The notes: generated by a model from the sequence alone, not told the origin. A stretch of DNA of 50,629 bases from an uncultured Schlesneria sp. (GCA_903840265.1 CAIMFH010000189.1:1-50629), one strand, 5' to 3'; counted from the stretch's first letter, positions 31,946-42,010 are shown. Made by a program: numbers and translations.

Positions 31946-34834
31946 TCACGACTGACCGAAGCGGAGTTCGATGTCGACCACTTCGAACGCCCCCATGTTG
32001 ATGACGACTGCGTTCCCGTCGAGCACCAGTTCTGACAACGTCTTTCCCTGGAAATCTCGTTTGCGGGCGTAGATCGGCTGCCGGAATGCCTGCAACCGTA
32101 CTTGCTTGGCTCGACCCTCGGTTTCCAGCAGCCGAACGGCAAATCCGGCCCCTTCCGGAAGAGGCATCGTATCGGCATCGCCGGTCGCCAGTGAATCGTT
32201 CGGAGAATCCAGCAGGCCCATGACTCGAGTCAATTGCACATTGCGAGCGTCCAGATGGAAGAACCAGCCGCTGGGCCCGGACCGCGGGGGGCCGTTGTCG
32301 GTCGGGATCACAGCCAGTGGGGTCGTCGCGTTCCAGGCGGCTTCCAGCGGATAGGCAGCATCGACGGCAATGGTGAATTTGAACTGACGCCGGGTTTCGC
32401 CCGCCGCGACCAACAACGAGTCGACCATCCGCTGGCCTGATTTGCGATGATAGGGCAATCCGTGAGGGACAATCGTCAGGCGTTCATTGGTGGACGCGGC
32501 TTCGATGTAGTCGGAGGTTTCGAATCGTTCTCCGCCGAACCCTTGGGCCGTGTGAAAAATGCTGCGTGTCAACGCGGACGTGAGGTCGCCCCAGGCAAAA
32601 CGCGAGGCGAAGTAGTTGTTCCAAGGATCGCCGTCGGGAACTTTCAGATCGCTCAGTTCCACATCGATCTCGATGATCGGACGCGCTCGCCAGACACGAA
32701 TCGTTTGCCGGAACGAGGCGAGACGCTCACCTGTCAGTTGATCGACGATCTGGCCGGTGGTCGCCACTTCGCCACGAACCGGCCCTGTGGAGACGACTTC
32801 TCGACCGGTACATCGCATCTCGGCATATTGAGACGTGTAGGCTTCTTCGCCGCTGCCGATGGTTCGTTCACGAGGAAATCGAAACGAAAGTTGTTGGCTC
32901 AATCGCTTGTCGCGTTGCTCGTGCAACCGCACGTGACCGATGCCACCCGTTTGCTCGTTGATGACAATTTCGAACCATTCGTTACGCAAGACCAGATCTT
33001 CCACGAGCGGCGGCTTGGAAGCGGGTGCGGCGGCGGCGCGTTCGTCTTCCGGAATCCAGGCATAGCCCGAGCCGGGAACTTCGACTACGACGACCGACTG
33101 ATCGGGATAGGCAGCATCCACGTGAGCGGCCTTGATCGGTCCTGCAATCGCGGGCAACGACTTCAGGCCGGGCAGTGGGACGCAGACACGGCGGGTAAAC
33201 GACAGCGAGTTCATTAGCAGGAAGCCACGCTTTTGGCTGGCACCGTGCATGACCAAGCGAGAAAGTTCACGCGGCCAAGAGGCTTCCGTGGTGGTGAGGA
33301 CTTCGGTGGCTTTGATAACGGCGGCGGCGTCCGATTCGGGAGCCGCAGTCTCCAGATCTCGCTCGGCCTGGTTCGTGTCGGAGCTCTCGATGGCCTGCTT
33401 CATCATCGCTCGCGACAGATTGCGACACCACATCGCGACATCGAAGCGACGACGGCGCAGCAGGTGATCGGCAAAGCGGCTGATCGGATCGGCTTCGCGT
33501 CGTGCCACACTCTGAATGAGATACGGCGGGAAGTATTCGTGCGACTGATAAGTGCTCAGTTGGCCGGGCAACTCGGTGGATTCGAAGAAGTGTTGCAGCG
33601 TGACGAATCGTCCGAGCACCGGGGCGTACTTCTGAGAGCGTCGCAGGTCTTCGAACCACGGAGCGGCCACGTCCGGCCAGCGGGCGAAGATCAACCCGGC
33701 GACTTGATCGTGATCCATCGATTCGGCCATGCGAACGGGATAGCGCAGGTAACTGGCAGCACTATCGGCAGCCAAGGGAATACGGCTGAGAGCGTCAATG
33801 ATCGATTCATCTGTCCCGCGCCAGCGCAGCTTGGTGTACTCGTGATCGGGGTAGATGCCGTCGTCCAGCACCACGTGCAATGCGGCTTTGAAACCAAGCT
33901 TCACCAGCAACTGGGGCAGGGGTGTCGCCAAGCCGTATTTACGACGCCCCCAGACAACGGGCGAGCGGCCGATCCGTTCCTGCCAGCTCTCGCGTCCACG
34001 GTTGAACTGATGCAGAACGGATTCCAGCGGCAGCAGCGGAAGCGGCGTTTCACGTTCTTCGCCACCGACGATGCAGGCTCGCTGAGCATCGCAGGCCGAT
34101 TTCAGAGCGGTTTGCAGGCCCGGCGATTTCTCGCACAGAGCCCGAATGTCCGTCGCGGTCGCCAGCAAACTGACCGGAACATCTCGCCCCAGTTCCTCAA
34201 TCAGCCGCTCGACGGCTAGGTCGCTGAAGGTCAGGCACAGGTCGATCAGATAGCATTCGACGGGATAAAATCGCTCGCGCGCTTCCAACAGCAGTTCGAA
34301 GCAGCCTCGCAAATGTGTCTGAGTGGCCTCGACATCATTGGCGACGGCCGCTTTCGCCGCGGCGACCGCTCGCTGATGCATGCGGCCTTCGTCGACGTTG
34401 CTGAAGTTCCGCATATGCCGCGACAGCAATTCGACCTGCAGCCAGCAGAAACCGAGCGAATAGAAGTCGCCAACGAGGTCGCGCGAGACTTCGACGGGCT
34501 CCGGCAGCGCCAGCAGGGCGGCCGTTTCCATTTCGATGCGGTCGTGAAATCCCGAAATAACGGTCGCACCGGTTTTACGGGCGTCTTCCACCCAGCCATG
34601 CGGCAGCCAATCATCGCTGACGGTCGGCACGAAGATGAGTTGGTTGGCGTGTACCGCCGCAGGCTCGTCCGCCCGCCGCCAGTGGGGCAGTACCTCGGTT
34701 GCAGCCAGCAGCGCCGGATGCCAGGCGACTACGAAGGAATTCAGCAGGCTGGCAGCCGGGTTGTCGGTCTGTTCCGTCGGGAAATCTTCCAAGCTATGGC
34801 TGGGAATCAGAATCACAACGTCTTGCAGGCTCAT
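31946..34834 (-). CDS. GH38-like (alpha-mannosidase-type) protein
   Basis: A 962-residue cytoplasmic-looking protein with no signal peptide. The C-terminal half resembles the beta-sandwich part of glycoside hydrolase family 38 enzymes: FEIVINEQTGGIGHVRLHEQ, QTIRVWRARPIIEIDVEL and FAVRLLETEGRAKQVRLQAF. The N-terminal half contains helical and Rossmann-like segments and a region (VVWGRRKYGLATP, LRWRGTDESIID) that could be a degenerate catalytic domain. I cannot place the conserved Zn-binding His/Asp residues with confidence, so activity is doubtful. Similar long proteins are frequent in planctomycetes. No glycan gene lies nearby. ATG at 34834. Treat the fold as probable and the function as unknown. 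Confidence 0.55.
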   Translation of the reverse strand: MSLQDVVILIPSHSLEDFPTEQTDNPAASLLNSFVVAWHPALLAATEVLPHWRRADEPAAVHANQLIFVPTVSDDWLPHGWVEDARKTGATVISGFHDRIEMETAALLALPEPVEVSRDLVGDFYSLGFCWLQVELLSRHMRNFSNVDEGRMHQRAVAAAKAAVANDVEATQTHLRGCFELLLEARERFYPVECYLIDLCLTFSDLAVERLIEELGRDVPVSLLATATDIRALCEKSPGLQTALKSACDAQRACIVGGEERETPLPLLPLESVLHQFNRGRESWQERIGRSPVVWGRRKYGLATPLPQLLVKLGFKAALHVVLDDGIYPDHEYTKLRWRGTDESIIDALSRIPLAADSAASYLRYPVRMAESMDHDQVAGLIFARWPDVAAPWFEDLRRSQKYAPVLGRFVTLQHFFESTELPGQLSTYQSHEYFPPYLIQSVARREADPISRFADHLLRRRRFDVAMWCRNLSRAMMKQAIESSDTNQAERDLETAAPESDAAAVIKATEVLTTTEASWPRELSRLVMHGASQKRGFLLMNSLSFTRRVCVPLPGLKSLPAIAGPIKAAHVDAAYPDQSVVVVEVPGSGYAWIPEDERAAAAPASKPPLVEDLVLRNEWFEIVINEQTGGIGHVRLHEQRDKRLSQQLSFRFPRERTIGSGEEAYTSQYAEMRCTGREVVSTGPVRGEVATTGQIVDQLTGERLASFRQTIRVWRARPIIEIDVELSDLKVPDGDPWNNYFASRFAWGDLTSALTRSIFHTAQGFGGERFETSDYIEAASTNERLTIVPHGLPYHRKSGQRMVDSLLVAAGETRRQFKFTIAVDAAYPLEAAWNATTPLAVIPTDNGPPRSGPSGWFFHLDARNVQLTRVMGLLDSPNDSLATGDADTMPLPEGAGFAVRLLETEGRAKQVRLQAFRQPIYARKRDFQGKTLSELVLDGNAVVINMGAFEVVDIELRFGQS

Positions 34835-35459
34835 GGATTCGTTCTAGTGGCAGGATTTCTGAGATCGCCGTCAATGGGTCGTGGCGTGGCGGCCCAAGGA
34901 TTGGCGTTCGACGGAATGCAGTTTCCCTCGCATGTCTGAACTGACGATCATAACGCCGGATCAGGTCGTTCCCCACAATGGCAAGACGAACAGTCAAAAA
35001 GATTTTGGGAACTTACGGCGACGATCGTTCGTCCGAATGTTGTCGGCTGTTTCGCGGAAATCGTCAGAATCGCTCGGCAAGAGTTCACAAAATCGCCCTT
35101 GTCGGTCGTAAGGTTTACGGGTCGGCGTTTAGGAATTCCGAAGCGCGGCCGAGTGTCATGTGAAAGTTGTGTTGACCGGGCAATCAGGCGGTTGACTTTG
35201 CATTAAACCGCTAGTATAGCTTGGTGTTACGAAATGGGGTGTGGTTGAACGATTGGTCCGCGATTCGTGATCGGGAATTCGCCATTCACCAGATTCAGCA
35301 CATCCGAATTGGTCAGATTCATGTCGCGAGCGGGCGGTTCAAGTTCGCTGCAGGGCACTTCGCAGATTTTCAACTTTTGATTTCGGGATGATAGACAATC
35401 TGGTTTCTTTCTTTTGACGGAAGAGGCTCGGGTCGTTCTGGATTTCGGGGGTGATCATT
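34835..35459. other. Divergent intergenic region with pil operon leader
   Basis: A 625-bp gap. Besides the promoter at 35192-35220 there is a 240-base untranslated leader before the pilM-like gene. I see no gene; several short overlapping frames at 34881-35163 lack ribosome sites. Confidence 0.5.
35192..35220 (+). promoter_or_regulatory. Sigma70-type promoter of the pilus-type operon
   Basis: -35 TTGACT (35192-35197), 17-base spacer, -10 TATAGC (35215-35220). It is the best sigma70 match I see in this window. Transcription would start near 35227, giving a leader of about 230 bases. Confidence 0.7.
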
Positions 35460-37739
35460 ATGGCAGACGCACAATCAGCATGGGGCATCGAGATTGGCCA
35501 GGCCGGTCTGAAGGCGATTAAGCTGCGATACGCCGAAGCGGCCCAGCAAGTTGTGGCAGTCGCCTTCGATTACGTCCCGCACCCGAAGTTGCTCAGTCAG
35601 CCGGATGCGGTTCCCGATGAATTGATCCGTCAGGCTCTCGACACCTTCCTTTCGCGCAATCAGATTGCGGGCGATTTGATTTCGATCAGTTTGCCGGGGC
35701 AGACCGCCTTGGCGAAGTTCATTCAATTGCCTCCCGTCGAAGCCAGCCGCGTCAAAGAGATCGTCAAGTACGAAGCCCGGCAACAGATCCCGTTCCCGCT
35801 CGAAGAAGTGATCTGGGACTATCAGACGCTGGGCGGCGGTGTCGAAGAAAGCGGATTCGTGCTCGACGGTGAAGTCGGCTTGTTCGCGATGAAGCGCGAA
35901 CAAGTTCAGCATCACCTGAACCCGTATCTCGCGAAGAAGATGGAAGTCGAAATTGTTCAGATCGCGCCGCTGGCTCTGTACAACTTCCTGTGCTACGACT
36001 GGCTGGGGATCCGACTGGGAGCTCCGCGTGAAGAAGCGGACGAGTACTCGGTCGTCGTGGACATGGGTTGCGACAACACAACGCTGATGGTGACCAACGG
36101 CAAGAAGATCTGGATTCGTAACATGCCGGTCGGCGGGAACCACTTCACCCGCGCCTTGACCAAGGAAATGAAGCTGACGTTCGCGAAGGCCGAACACCTG
36201 AAGTGCAACGCGACCAAATCGCCCGATCCGCGAGCGGTCTTCCAGGCCTTGCGACCCGTCTTCAATGATTATGTGGCCGAAATCCAGCGATCAATCGGGT
36301 TCTTCTCGAGCGTAAATCGTAGTGCGAAGATTGGCCGTTTGATCGGCGTCGGCAACGGCTTCCGATTGGCGGGACTTCAGAAGTTCTTGCAGCAGAATCT
36401 GCAATACGATGTGGAACGCGTCGACACGTTCAAGGGGTTGGCCGGCGACCACGTGCTGAATGCACCGCTGTTCCAGGACAACCTGCTGACATTCTGCGTC
36501 CCATATGGACTGGCTCTGCAGACGTTGAAGCTGACCGATATTCACACGTCGTTGTTGCCACCGGAAATCACGATCGCTCGTAAAGTGCGCCGCAAGAAAC
36601 CATGGGCCGTGGCAACGGCAGCCACGCTGCTGGTGGGCTTGTCGATGTCCGCCGCCGGATATGGCGCGGCGTACATGTCGGTCAGCGAAGATCGCTTCGG
36701 GGAGCAGGAAAAAGCGGCCGACGGAATCGCAGGGGAAGCGACAAGCCTAAAGAGTAAGTACGACGCCGAGGAAAAGAAGAACGAGACCTTGCGAACGGCG
36801 GGCAAGAAACTCGTAGGAATGCTGGACACGCGCGAGAACTGGCTGGAAGTCTATAAGGCGATCGACGAATCGCTGCCACGGGACGAAGGCAACAAGCTCG
36901 ATGAGACGGAAATCTCCAGGATGGCCCGGATCACGATTCGGGGCATGACCTGTAAGAAGTACGATGATCTCGGCGCGTGGATCAATGAATTCAAAGCTGG
37001 CAGCGCCGAGGCCATCAAGAGTTACATGACTCCTGATGATGCGAAGACTCCGCCGAAAGGGCCGGGATACGTCTTCACCTTGAATTGCGTTCATTACCAC
37101 GACAGCGAACAGAATCCTTCTGAAGAACGTGGCCTGAATTACGTACGAACGACCCTGCTGAAGAACCTGCAGGATTGGAGCGTCAAACGGATCGACGCCA
37201 ATGGCACAATCATCGAGACGCCTGTTCGAACAATTGGCATCAGCCATGCGACGATATCAGAATCAACTCCGCTCGATTTCATCCAGTTCTGGCCGAATGG
37301 GCGTCCGACAGACAGGGTGAACCGACCAGGTGGAGGACCAGGCTTCGGGCCAGGTGGCGGCGGTCCGGCCCCGATCTTCGGACCAGGTCCGGGAGGCCCC
37401 GGTGGCCCAGGAGGGCCCGGCGGCGGCGGACTACGACCTGGCTTCGGCGAAGAAGACAAGGGCCCTAACATGCCCATTAAGATTCCGCAGACGACCTGTA
37501 TCGTGCAATTCGCCTGGCAACCGACATTGCTGGCCAACCGTAAGCAACGACCTGAGCCTGTGGCGACGGCACCGACGGGGCAACCCGGTCTGCCTGGTGC
37601 CCCACCAATGAATCCTGCTGGTGTCGCTCCAACGGCTCCTGGCGTTCCGGCCCCGATGACAACGACTCCGGGTGCTCATGCCCCAGGCCAAGCGTTGCCA
37701 GGACAGATGGCACCGGGTGCAATGGCTCCGGTAAAGTAG
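35460..37739 (+). CDS. pilM: PilM-PilN fusion, type IV pilus/secretion assembly
   Basis: A 759-residue protein. Residues 1-345 are an actin-like PilM domain: WGIEIGQAGLKAIKL (phosphate-1 loop), LPGQTALAKFIQLPP, YEARQQIPFPLEEVIWDY (the diagnostic PilM motif) and VVDMGCDNTTLMVTNG (phosphate-2 loop). A membrane helix follows at about 382-404, then a coiled coil and a PilN-like domain (ENWLEVYKAIDESLP, ARITIRGMTCKKYDD, about 450-590), so PilM and PilN are fused. The tail from about 620 is Gly/Pro-rich. In other bacteria PilM and PilN are separate and meet across the membrane surface. ATG at 35460 is preferred over GTG at 35451. First gene of a three-gene operon. Confidence 0.85.
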   Translation: MADAQSAWGIEIGQAGLKAIKLRYAEAAQQVVAVAFDYVPHPKLLSQPDAVPDELIRQALDTFLSRNQIAGDLISISLPGQTALAKFIQLPPVEASRVKEIVKYEARQQIPFPLEEVIWDYQTLGGGVEESGFVLDGEVGLFAMKREQVQHHLNPYLAKKMEVEIVQIAPLALYNFLCYDWLGIRLGAPREEADEYSVVVDMGCDNTTLMVTNGKKIWIRNMPVGGNHFTRALTKEMKLTFAKAEHLKCNATKSPDPRAVFQALRPVFNDYVAEIQRSIGFFSSVNRSAKIGRLIGVGNGFRLAGLQKFLQQNLQYDVERVDTFKGLAGDHVLNAPLFQDNLLTFCVPYGLALQTLKLTDIHTSLLPPEITIARKVRRKKPWAVATAATLLVGLSMSAAGYGAAYMSVSEDRFGEQEKAADGIAGEATSLKSKYDAEEKKNETLRTAGKKLVGMLDTRENWLEVYKAIDESLPRDEGNKLDETEISRMARITIRGMTCKKYDDLGAWINEFKAGSAEAIKSYMTPDDAKTPPKGPGYVFTLNCVHYHDSEQNPSEERGLNYVRTTLLKNLQDWSVKRIDANGTIIETPVRTIGISHATISESTPLDFIQFWPNGRPTDRVNRPGGGPGFGPGGGGPAPIFGPGPGGPGGPGGPGGGGLRPGFGEEDKGPNMPIKIPQTTCIVQFAWQPTLLANRKQRPEPVATAPTGQPGLPGAPPMNPAGVAPTAPGVPAPMTTTPGAHAPGQALPGQMAPGAMAPVK

Positions 37740-37803
37740 TTCGATGAATTGATTGACTTCCGTCGCGACACGTCAGATTGATGGCTTTGAGAAGGTAGAC
37801 ATC

Positions 37804-39609
37804 ATGGAAAAGCTCGCCCCCATCATCAAGCAAAAGTTCTGGATCCTGCTTGGTGTCGGCCTCGTGATGACCTTTACAGGTTGGTGGCTGGCAACGGGCA
37901 CGTTGGCCGCCACGGTCAAGGCTCGAGTTGAAAAGGTGAACGGTGCATTCGGGAAAGTCCCTTCGGGAGAGATTCCGAATAACGACTGGTCCACCAAGTT
38001 GGCCGCGCGGAACACCGAACAAGATCGCGCTGTGCGCAACACGGCGTCGCTGCTGTGGGAACGCCAACTCTCGCGAATGGCCTGGCCCAGCAACATTGCG
38101 ACCTTCACACGCAACGTTCCCTACCGCGGGGAAATCCCGCTGGCGGCACGCGAAAACTACCGAATCGATTACAGCTGGGATGTGAAGCGCGTCTGGGAGT
38201 CGGTTCGCCCCTACATCCAGGCCGATGGGACTGGCATTGTGGTGTTCGGATCAGGCCCTCAAGTGCTGCAACAAAAGAAGTGGGGCGCGTTGGCTCCTTC
38301 CTCTGCCGACATGTGGGACGCTCAAGAAGATCTCTGGTTGATGGAATCGCTGCTGCAGTCCATCGTCGATGTCAATGGCGGACGCGAAGCCCAGCGCGGT
38401 GATGCCTCGATTCATGCCATCGAAAAATTGGAACTGTTTGGGGGAATCCCGGCGGCTCAGCGAAAAACGGCACCGGCGGCATCCGCTGCTGGCCCTGGTG
38501 GCAGCATGATGTCGCCTGGGGGTGGCCATGGCATGGGCGGTAGCGGTGGTGGTGGGAGTCCTGGCGGATTTGGTGGCGCTCCCGGCGGTAGCGAAGGCTT
38601 AGGGGGGCGCCCGGCAGCGGCAACGCTGGCCTCGGCCGATTTCGATCGTCGCGAAGAATTCGGAGATGACGGTTCCGGAAAAGGCGCTGGCTTGGGAGGT
38701 TCCGGTGGTGGATTTGGCGGCGGGCCCGGCGGGGGGTCGGCAAGTGCACACGGTAGTGCTGGCGGCATGCCTGGCCCTGGTGGCGGAACTGCAGGAACTG
38801 GGGGAACGGCAGCTGCGAATGCTATTAAGCGGTATATCGAAGATGATGCGGCGTCGCCGTTCAAGACTCGCGGATTCTACATGACGTTGATCATGGATCA
38901 CCGCAAGATCCCCAGTTTGATCGCAGAACTATCGGCCAGCGAAAAATCGGCTTGGCCAGTCGAGGTGGTCCGCATTCAGATGGTTCGTCTGCACGACGAT
39001 GACATCGGCAGCGGAGTTGGTGGGGGTGGGGGTTCCGGCCCGGGGGGCTATCCAGGCGGTGGCGGCTCAGGCAAGGGCTTTTCACTGTCGAATATTTTGA
39101 GCGGCGGTGGTGGTGGTAGCGGCCCTGGTTTTGGCGGCACCGGTCCATCCTATGATGGAGGCGATTTCGCGGGAGCGCCGTCGTCATCGAGTCCTAGTTA
39201 TGGCCAGCCTGGTGCAGCGGGTGGTAATTTAACAACCAGTCCTGCAGCCGCAGGGTTAGCCGCCTTGGAAAGTGCTCTGCAAGATCCGTTCATGGCGCGA
39301 GTTGCCGTTTGTGGATTCATTACTCTCTACAAAGAGGTGAAACCGGACCCCATCGTGACAACCCCGGGTACGCCTGCAGCACCAGCCGGGACGACCCCGG
39401 CAGCACCGGCAGCGATGTCGGCCGAACCCGATGTCACCACGCCTGAAGGTTCACCAGAAGGAACACCCGCAGAAGGGGACGCGCCGGCCGAAAGCAATCC
39501 TGCCAAGCCTGCGGATCCATCTGCGACAACGCCGCCCGATGCCACTGGCGACACACCGACCCCGCCAGCGGGAACGGAAGCATCTCCAGAAACTCCGAAA
39601 TCCCCGTAG
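37804..39609 (+). CDS. Inner-membrane, Gly-rich, PilO-position protein
   Basis: A 601-residue protein with one N-terminal membrane helix (FWILLGVGLVMTFTGWWLA, about 10-28) and a large periplasmic part. Two structured segments (about 40-230 and 335-400, RGFYMTLIMDHRKIPSLIAEL) are separated by long Gly/Ser/Pro-rich tracts (about 240-330 and 400-490); the C-terminus is Pro/Ala/Thr-rich. The second segment has the ferredoxin-like strand/helix pattern of PilO/PilN periplasmic domains. Position after pilMN suggests a PilO counterpart; sequence alone would not prove it. ATG at 37804 has AAGG 9 bases upstream. The TAG stop overlaps a GCCAA-type hairpin (39606). Confidence 0.6.
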   Translation: MEKLAPIIKQKFWILLGVGLVMTFTGWWLATGTLAATVKARVEKVNGAFGKVPSGEIPNNDWSTKLAARNTEQDRAVRNTASLLWERQLSRMAWPSNIATFTRNVPYRGEIPLAARENYRIDYSWDVKRVWESVRPYIQADGTGIVVFGSGPQVLQQKKWGALAPSSADMWDAQEDLWLMESLLQSIVDVNGGREAQRGDASIHAIEKLELFGGIPAAQRKTAPAASAAGPGGSMMSPGGGHGMGGSGGGGSPGGFGGAPGGSEGLGGRPAAATLASADFDRREEFGDDGSGKGAGLGGSGGGFGGGPGGGSASAHGSAGGMPGPGGGTAGTGGTAAANAIKRYIEDDAASPFKTRGFYMTLIMDHRKIPSLIAELSASEKSAWPVEVVRIQMVRLHDDDIGSGVGGGGGSGPGGYPGGGGSGKGFSLSNILSGGGGGSGPGFGGTGPSYDGGDFAGAPSSSSPSYGQPGAAGGNLTTSPAAAGLAALESALQDPFMARVAVCGFITLYKEVKPDPIVTTPGTPAAPAGTTPAAPAAMSAEPDVTTPEGSPEGTPAEGDAPAESNPAKPADPSATTPPDATGDTPTPPAGTEASPETPKSP

Positions 39610-39629
39610 CCGGACTTCGCCAAGTCGTC
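39606..39629 (+). repeat. Degenerate GCCAA-type hairpin at a gene end
   Basis: Starts GTAGCCGGACTT, then CGCC, then AAGTC; the GACTT/AAGTC stem is short. GTAG provides the TAG stop codon of the upstream gene, as GGCTAC does for tsaB on the other strand. Confidence 0.5.
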
Positions 39630-39699
39630 CCTGAATCCAATCCAGAGGTTGCCTGCACGCGATGAAGTCACCGCGGTTATCGAGCAAAGGAAAGCCATC

Positions 39700-41988
39700 G
39701 TGAAAAAGCTCAAAAGTATCGACTTCAAAGGGTTGTTCATCAACCACGGCGAAAAAATTGGCATGGCGTTGATCGCGTTCGTGGTGCTGGCCGTCCTGGG
39801 CTCCGAATTGACGTCAGGTGCCTGGAAAACCAGCGACAAGGTCAAGGGATCTCCGACCGATCTCGATAAGCAAGTCAAAGACGCGAAAGCGCGGATTGAA
39901 GCCCCTACGAACACGTGGCCGTTGGCAAAATCCGAAAAATACGCGACGATCGACTTCAACGGTCAGGCGCGCGACGTCTTCACCGGGATGAATACCGCGA
40001 AGTACGAATTCACAACGCCCATGTTCTGGCCGCTGTATCGCAAGAAAGAGAAGGCTCGCGAACCAGAATTCAATGCCCCGCTGTTTCTGATTGCGAATGC
40101 GGGCCGAAGTTCGCTAGGCACCAGCGTCAAGGTGGCGAACTTGATGGAGTCGGCCGACGGTGCCGACCCGGCCGCGATGCCAGTCGATCCTGACTCGACG
40201 CTGAAGCCAGGGGCAGGAGCCGGAAATATTCCCGGCGGCCCAGGAACAACGGGATTCGGAATTCCAACCGCCTCCGCGACCCGCCCTGGTCCAGGTGGAG
40301 GTCATGGTGCCCCGCCACCGGGGGCGCCCGCCAGCGGTCCACGACCGGGTGCACGGCCTGGCCCCGGAGCGAGAACCAGTGCCGGACCTGCACCAGGTAT
40401 GCACGGATCAAGCGGCATGCCGGGAATGCCCGAAATGTATGGTGGGGGTGCCGGAATGGCCGGCGGTATGACGGCCAAAGGGAAGCGCTATGTCGCCGTC
40501 CGGGCCATCGTCCCGATCAAAGAACAAATTGAGCGAGCCAGGCGAGCTCTGAACATGAGCTATGCCGATGCCAGTGCGGCGATCGAATACACCGACTTCA
40601 CCTTGCAGCGTCAGACGGCGCTTGCGGGAGCAGAGCCATGGAGTGGCGAATGGGAGACCGTCGACAAGAAGTATGCCCTGGAAGTGCTGGAGAATAGCGC
40701 TGACTTCGATCCCGATCCAGTCCCTGCCGACTTGCAGGACGCGGTCTTTACCATGCCGTTGCCCTATCGGTTGCTCCGATACTGGGGCGACCATGCCACG
40801 CATCCGAACATCAAGAATTTCCAGCTGACCGAAGCGGAGATGGAACGCGAGAAATTGGTCTACGACAAACTGCTTGAAGAAGCAGAAAAGCTGCAGGTGC
40901 AGGCAGAACCGAAGGTCAAACGGAAAGGGCTCACCTCGGCGGTGAATGACTTGCGAGGCATCAGCAAGGCCGTGTTCTCATCGTCTGCTGGTAGCCAGGA
41001 GATGACCAGCTTCATGAGAAGTAGCATGAACGGACCGAACGGTGGAAACATGGCGGCAGCCCAAGGTGATCTGAAAGACCGGATGTCGGCCAGCGGTCGT
41101 CTGTACCTGTTCCGTTATTTCGATTTCGACGTTCAGCCTGGTATGGCTTATCGCTATCGCCTGAAGCTGGAGTTACGAAACCCCAACTTCGAACGTCCCT
41201 ACGAAGAGGTTGAGGATCAGACAATCACGAAGTCGCCGTATCGAGAAACCGGTTGGAGCAACATCTCCAACCCAACAGTTGTGCCCGATACCACCAATTA
41301 CTTCCTGAAGGACGTCGAACGCGATCCGGTTCGTGAGGAAAAGCACGGCAAAAAGCCAGTCGCAACCATCGCGATGTTTGAATGGGATGCGAATTTCGGA
41401 ACGATGCTGGCGGACACCCTCAAGATCCTGAATGTCGGTCAATTTGTCGCTGAGAAGAAGAAGTCGATGGTTCTTGATCCAGGCACTCCGACATTCGAAG
41501 AAAAAGACGTTGTGTTCGCCACCGAGGACATGCTGATCGACGCCTCGGGTGACCTGGAATTCCTGCCAGAGTTGCATCCCGATTTGCAGCTCAAGCCAGA
41601 AAAGGGACGCAAGGATATTCGCATCGGATTGCTTCCGGATGCTCTCGTGGTCACAGGCAACGGAGAATTGAAAAAGCTTGACCCCGTGTCGGAAGCGCGC
41701 GAAGAACGAATGTTGAAACAACAGGTCGAGGAAGAACGCAAGAACTTCCAATACTTGAAAGATCAGCCTGCCGAGAACAAGAGTGCTCTGGATGGAGGGT
41801 TCGGAATGCCAGGAATGGGACCGATGGGCCCTGGCGCGGCATCATCTGGTTCCGGAATGCGAGCGAATCCACGCAAGAAAGGTGGCGGCAAAGATGGTGC
41901 TGGCGGTCCTGGTGGAGGACATGGCAGTGCCCCCCCCGGTGGTGAGCCTGGTTCTACCTCGCCACCAAAAGGCCGTCGACGAGCGTAA
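39700..41988 (+). CDS. Large inner-membrane protein of the pilus-type operon
   Basis: A 762-residue protein with one N-terminal membrane helix (KIGMALIAFVVLAVLGSEL, about 19-37), a Gly/Pro/Ala-rich tract (about 165-255) and a periplasmic region with repeated alpha/beta segments (RYVAVRAIVPIKEQIERA; MAYRYRLKLELRNPNFERPY) ending in a Gly/Pro tail. I do not recognise a family. By topology, size class and operon position it would be a structural partner of the PilMN fusion. GTG at 39700 has AAAGGAAAG about 8 bases upstream and places the membrane helix sensibly; a TTG at 39649 has no usable site. A strong terminator closes the operon. Confidence 0.6.
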   Translation: MKKLKSIDFKGLFINHGEKIGMALIAFVVLAVLGSELTSGAWKTSDKVKGSPTDLDKQVKDAKARIEAPTNTWPLAKSEKYATIDFNGQARDVFTGMNTAKYEFTTPMFWPLYRKKEKAREPEFNAPLFLIANAGRSSLGTSVKVANLMESADGADPAAMPVDPDSTLKPGAGAGNIPGGPGTTGFGIPTASATRPGPGGGHGAPPPGAPASGPRPGARPGPGARTSAGPAPGMHGSSGMPGMPEMYGGGAGMAGGMTAKGKRYVAVRAIVPIKEQIERARRALNMSYADASAAIEYTDFTLQRQTALAGAEPWSGEWETVDKKYALEVLENSADFDPDPVPADLQDAVFTMPLPYRLLRYWGDHATHPNIKNFQLTEAEMEREKLVYDKLLEEAEKLQVQAEPKVKRKGLTSAVNDLRGISKAVFSSSAGSQEMTSFMRSSMNGPNGGNMAAAQGDLKDRMSASGRLYLFRYFDFDVQPGMAYRYRLKLELRNPNFERPYEEVEDQTITKSPYRETGWSNISNPTVVPDTTNYFLKDVERDPVREEKHGKKPVATIAMFEWDANFGTMLADTLKILNVGQFVAEKKKSMVLDPGTPTFEEKDVVFATEDMLIDASGDLEFLPELHPDLQLKPEKGRKDIRIGLLPDALVVTGNGELKKLDPVSEAREERMLKQQVEEERKNFQYLKDQPAENKSALDGGFGMPGMGPMGPGAASSGSGMRANPRKKGGGKDGAGGPGGGHGSAPPGGEPGSTSPPKGRRRA

Positions 41989-42010
41989 CCGATTCAAATC
42001 TTGAACCCAA

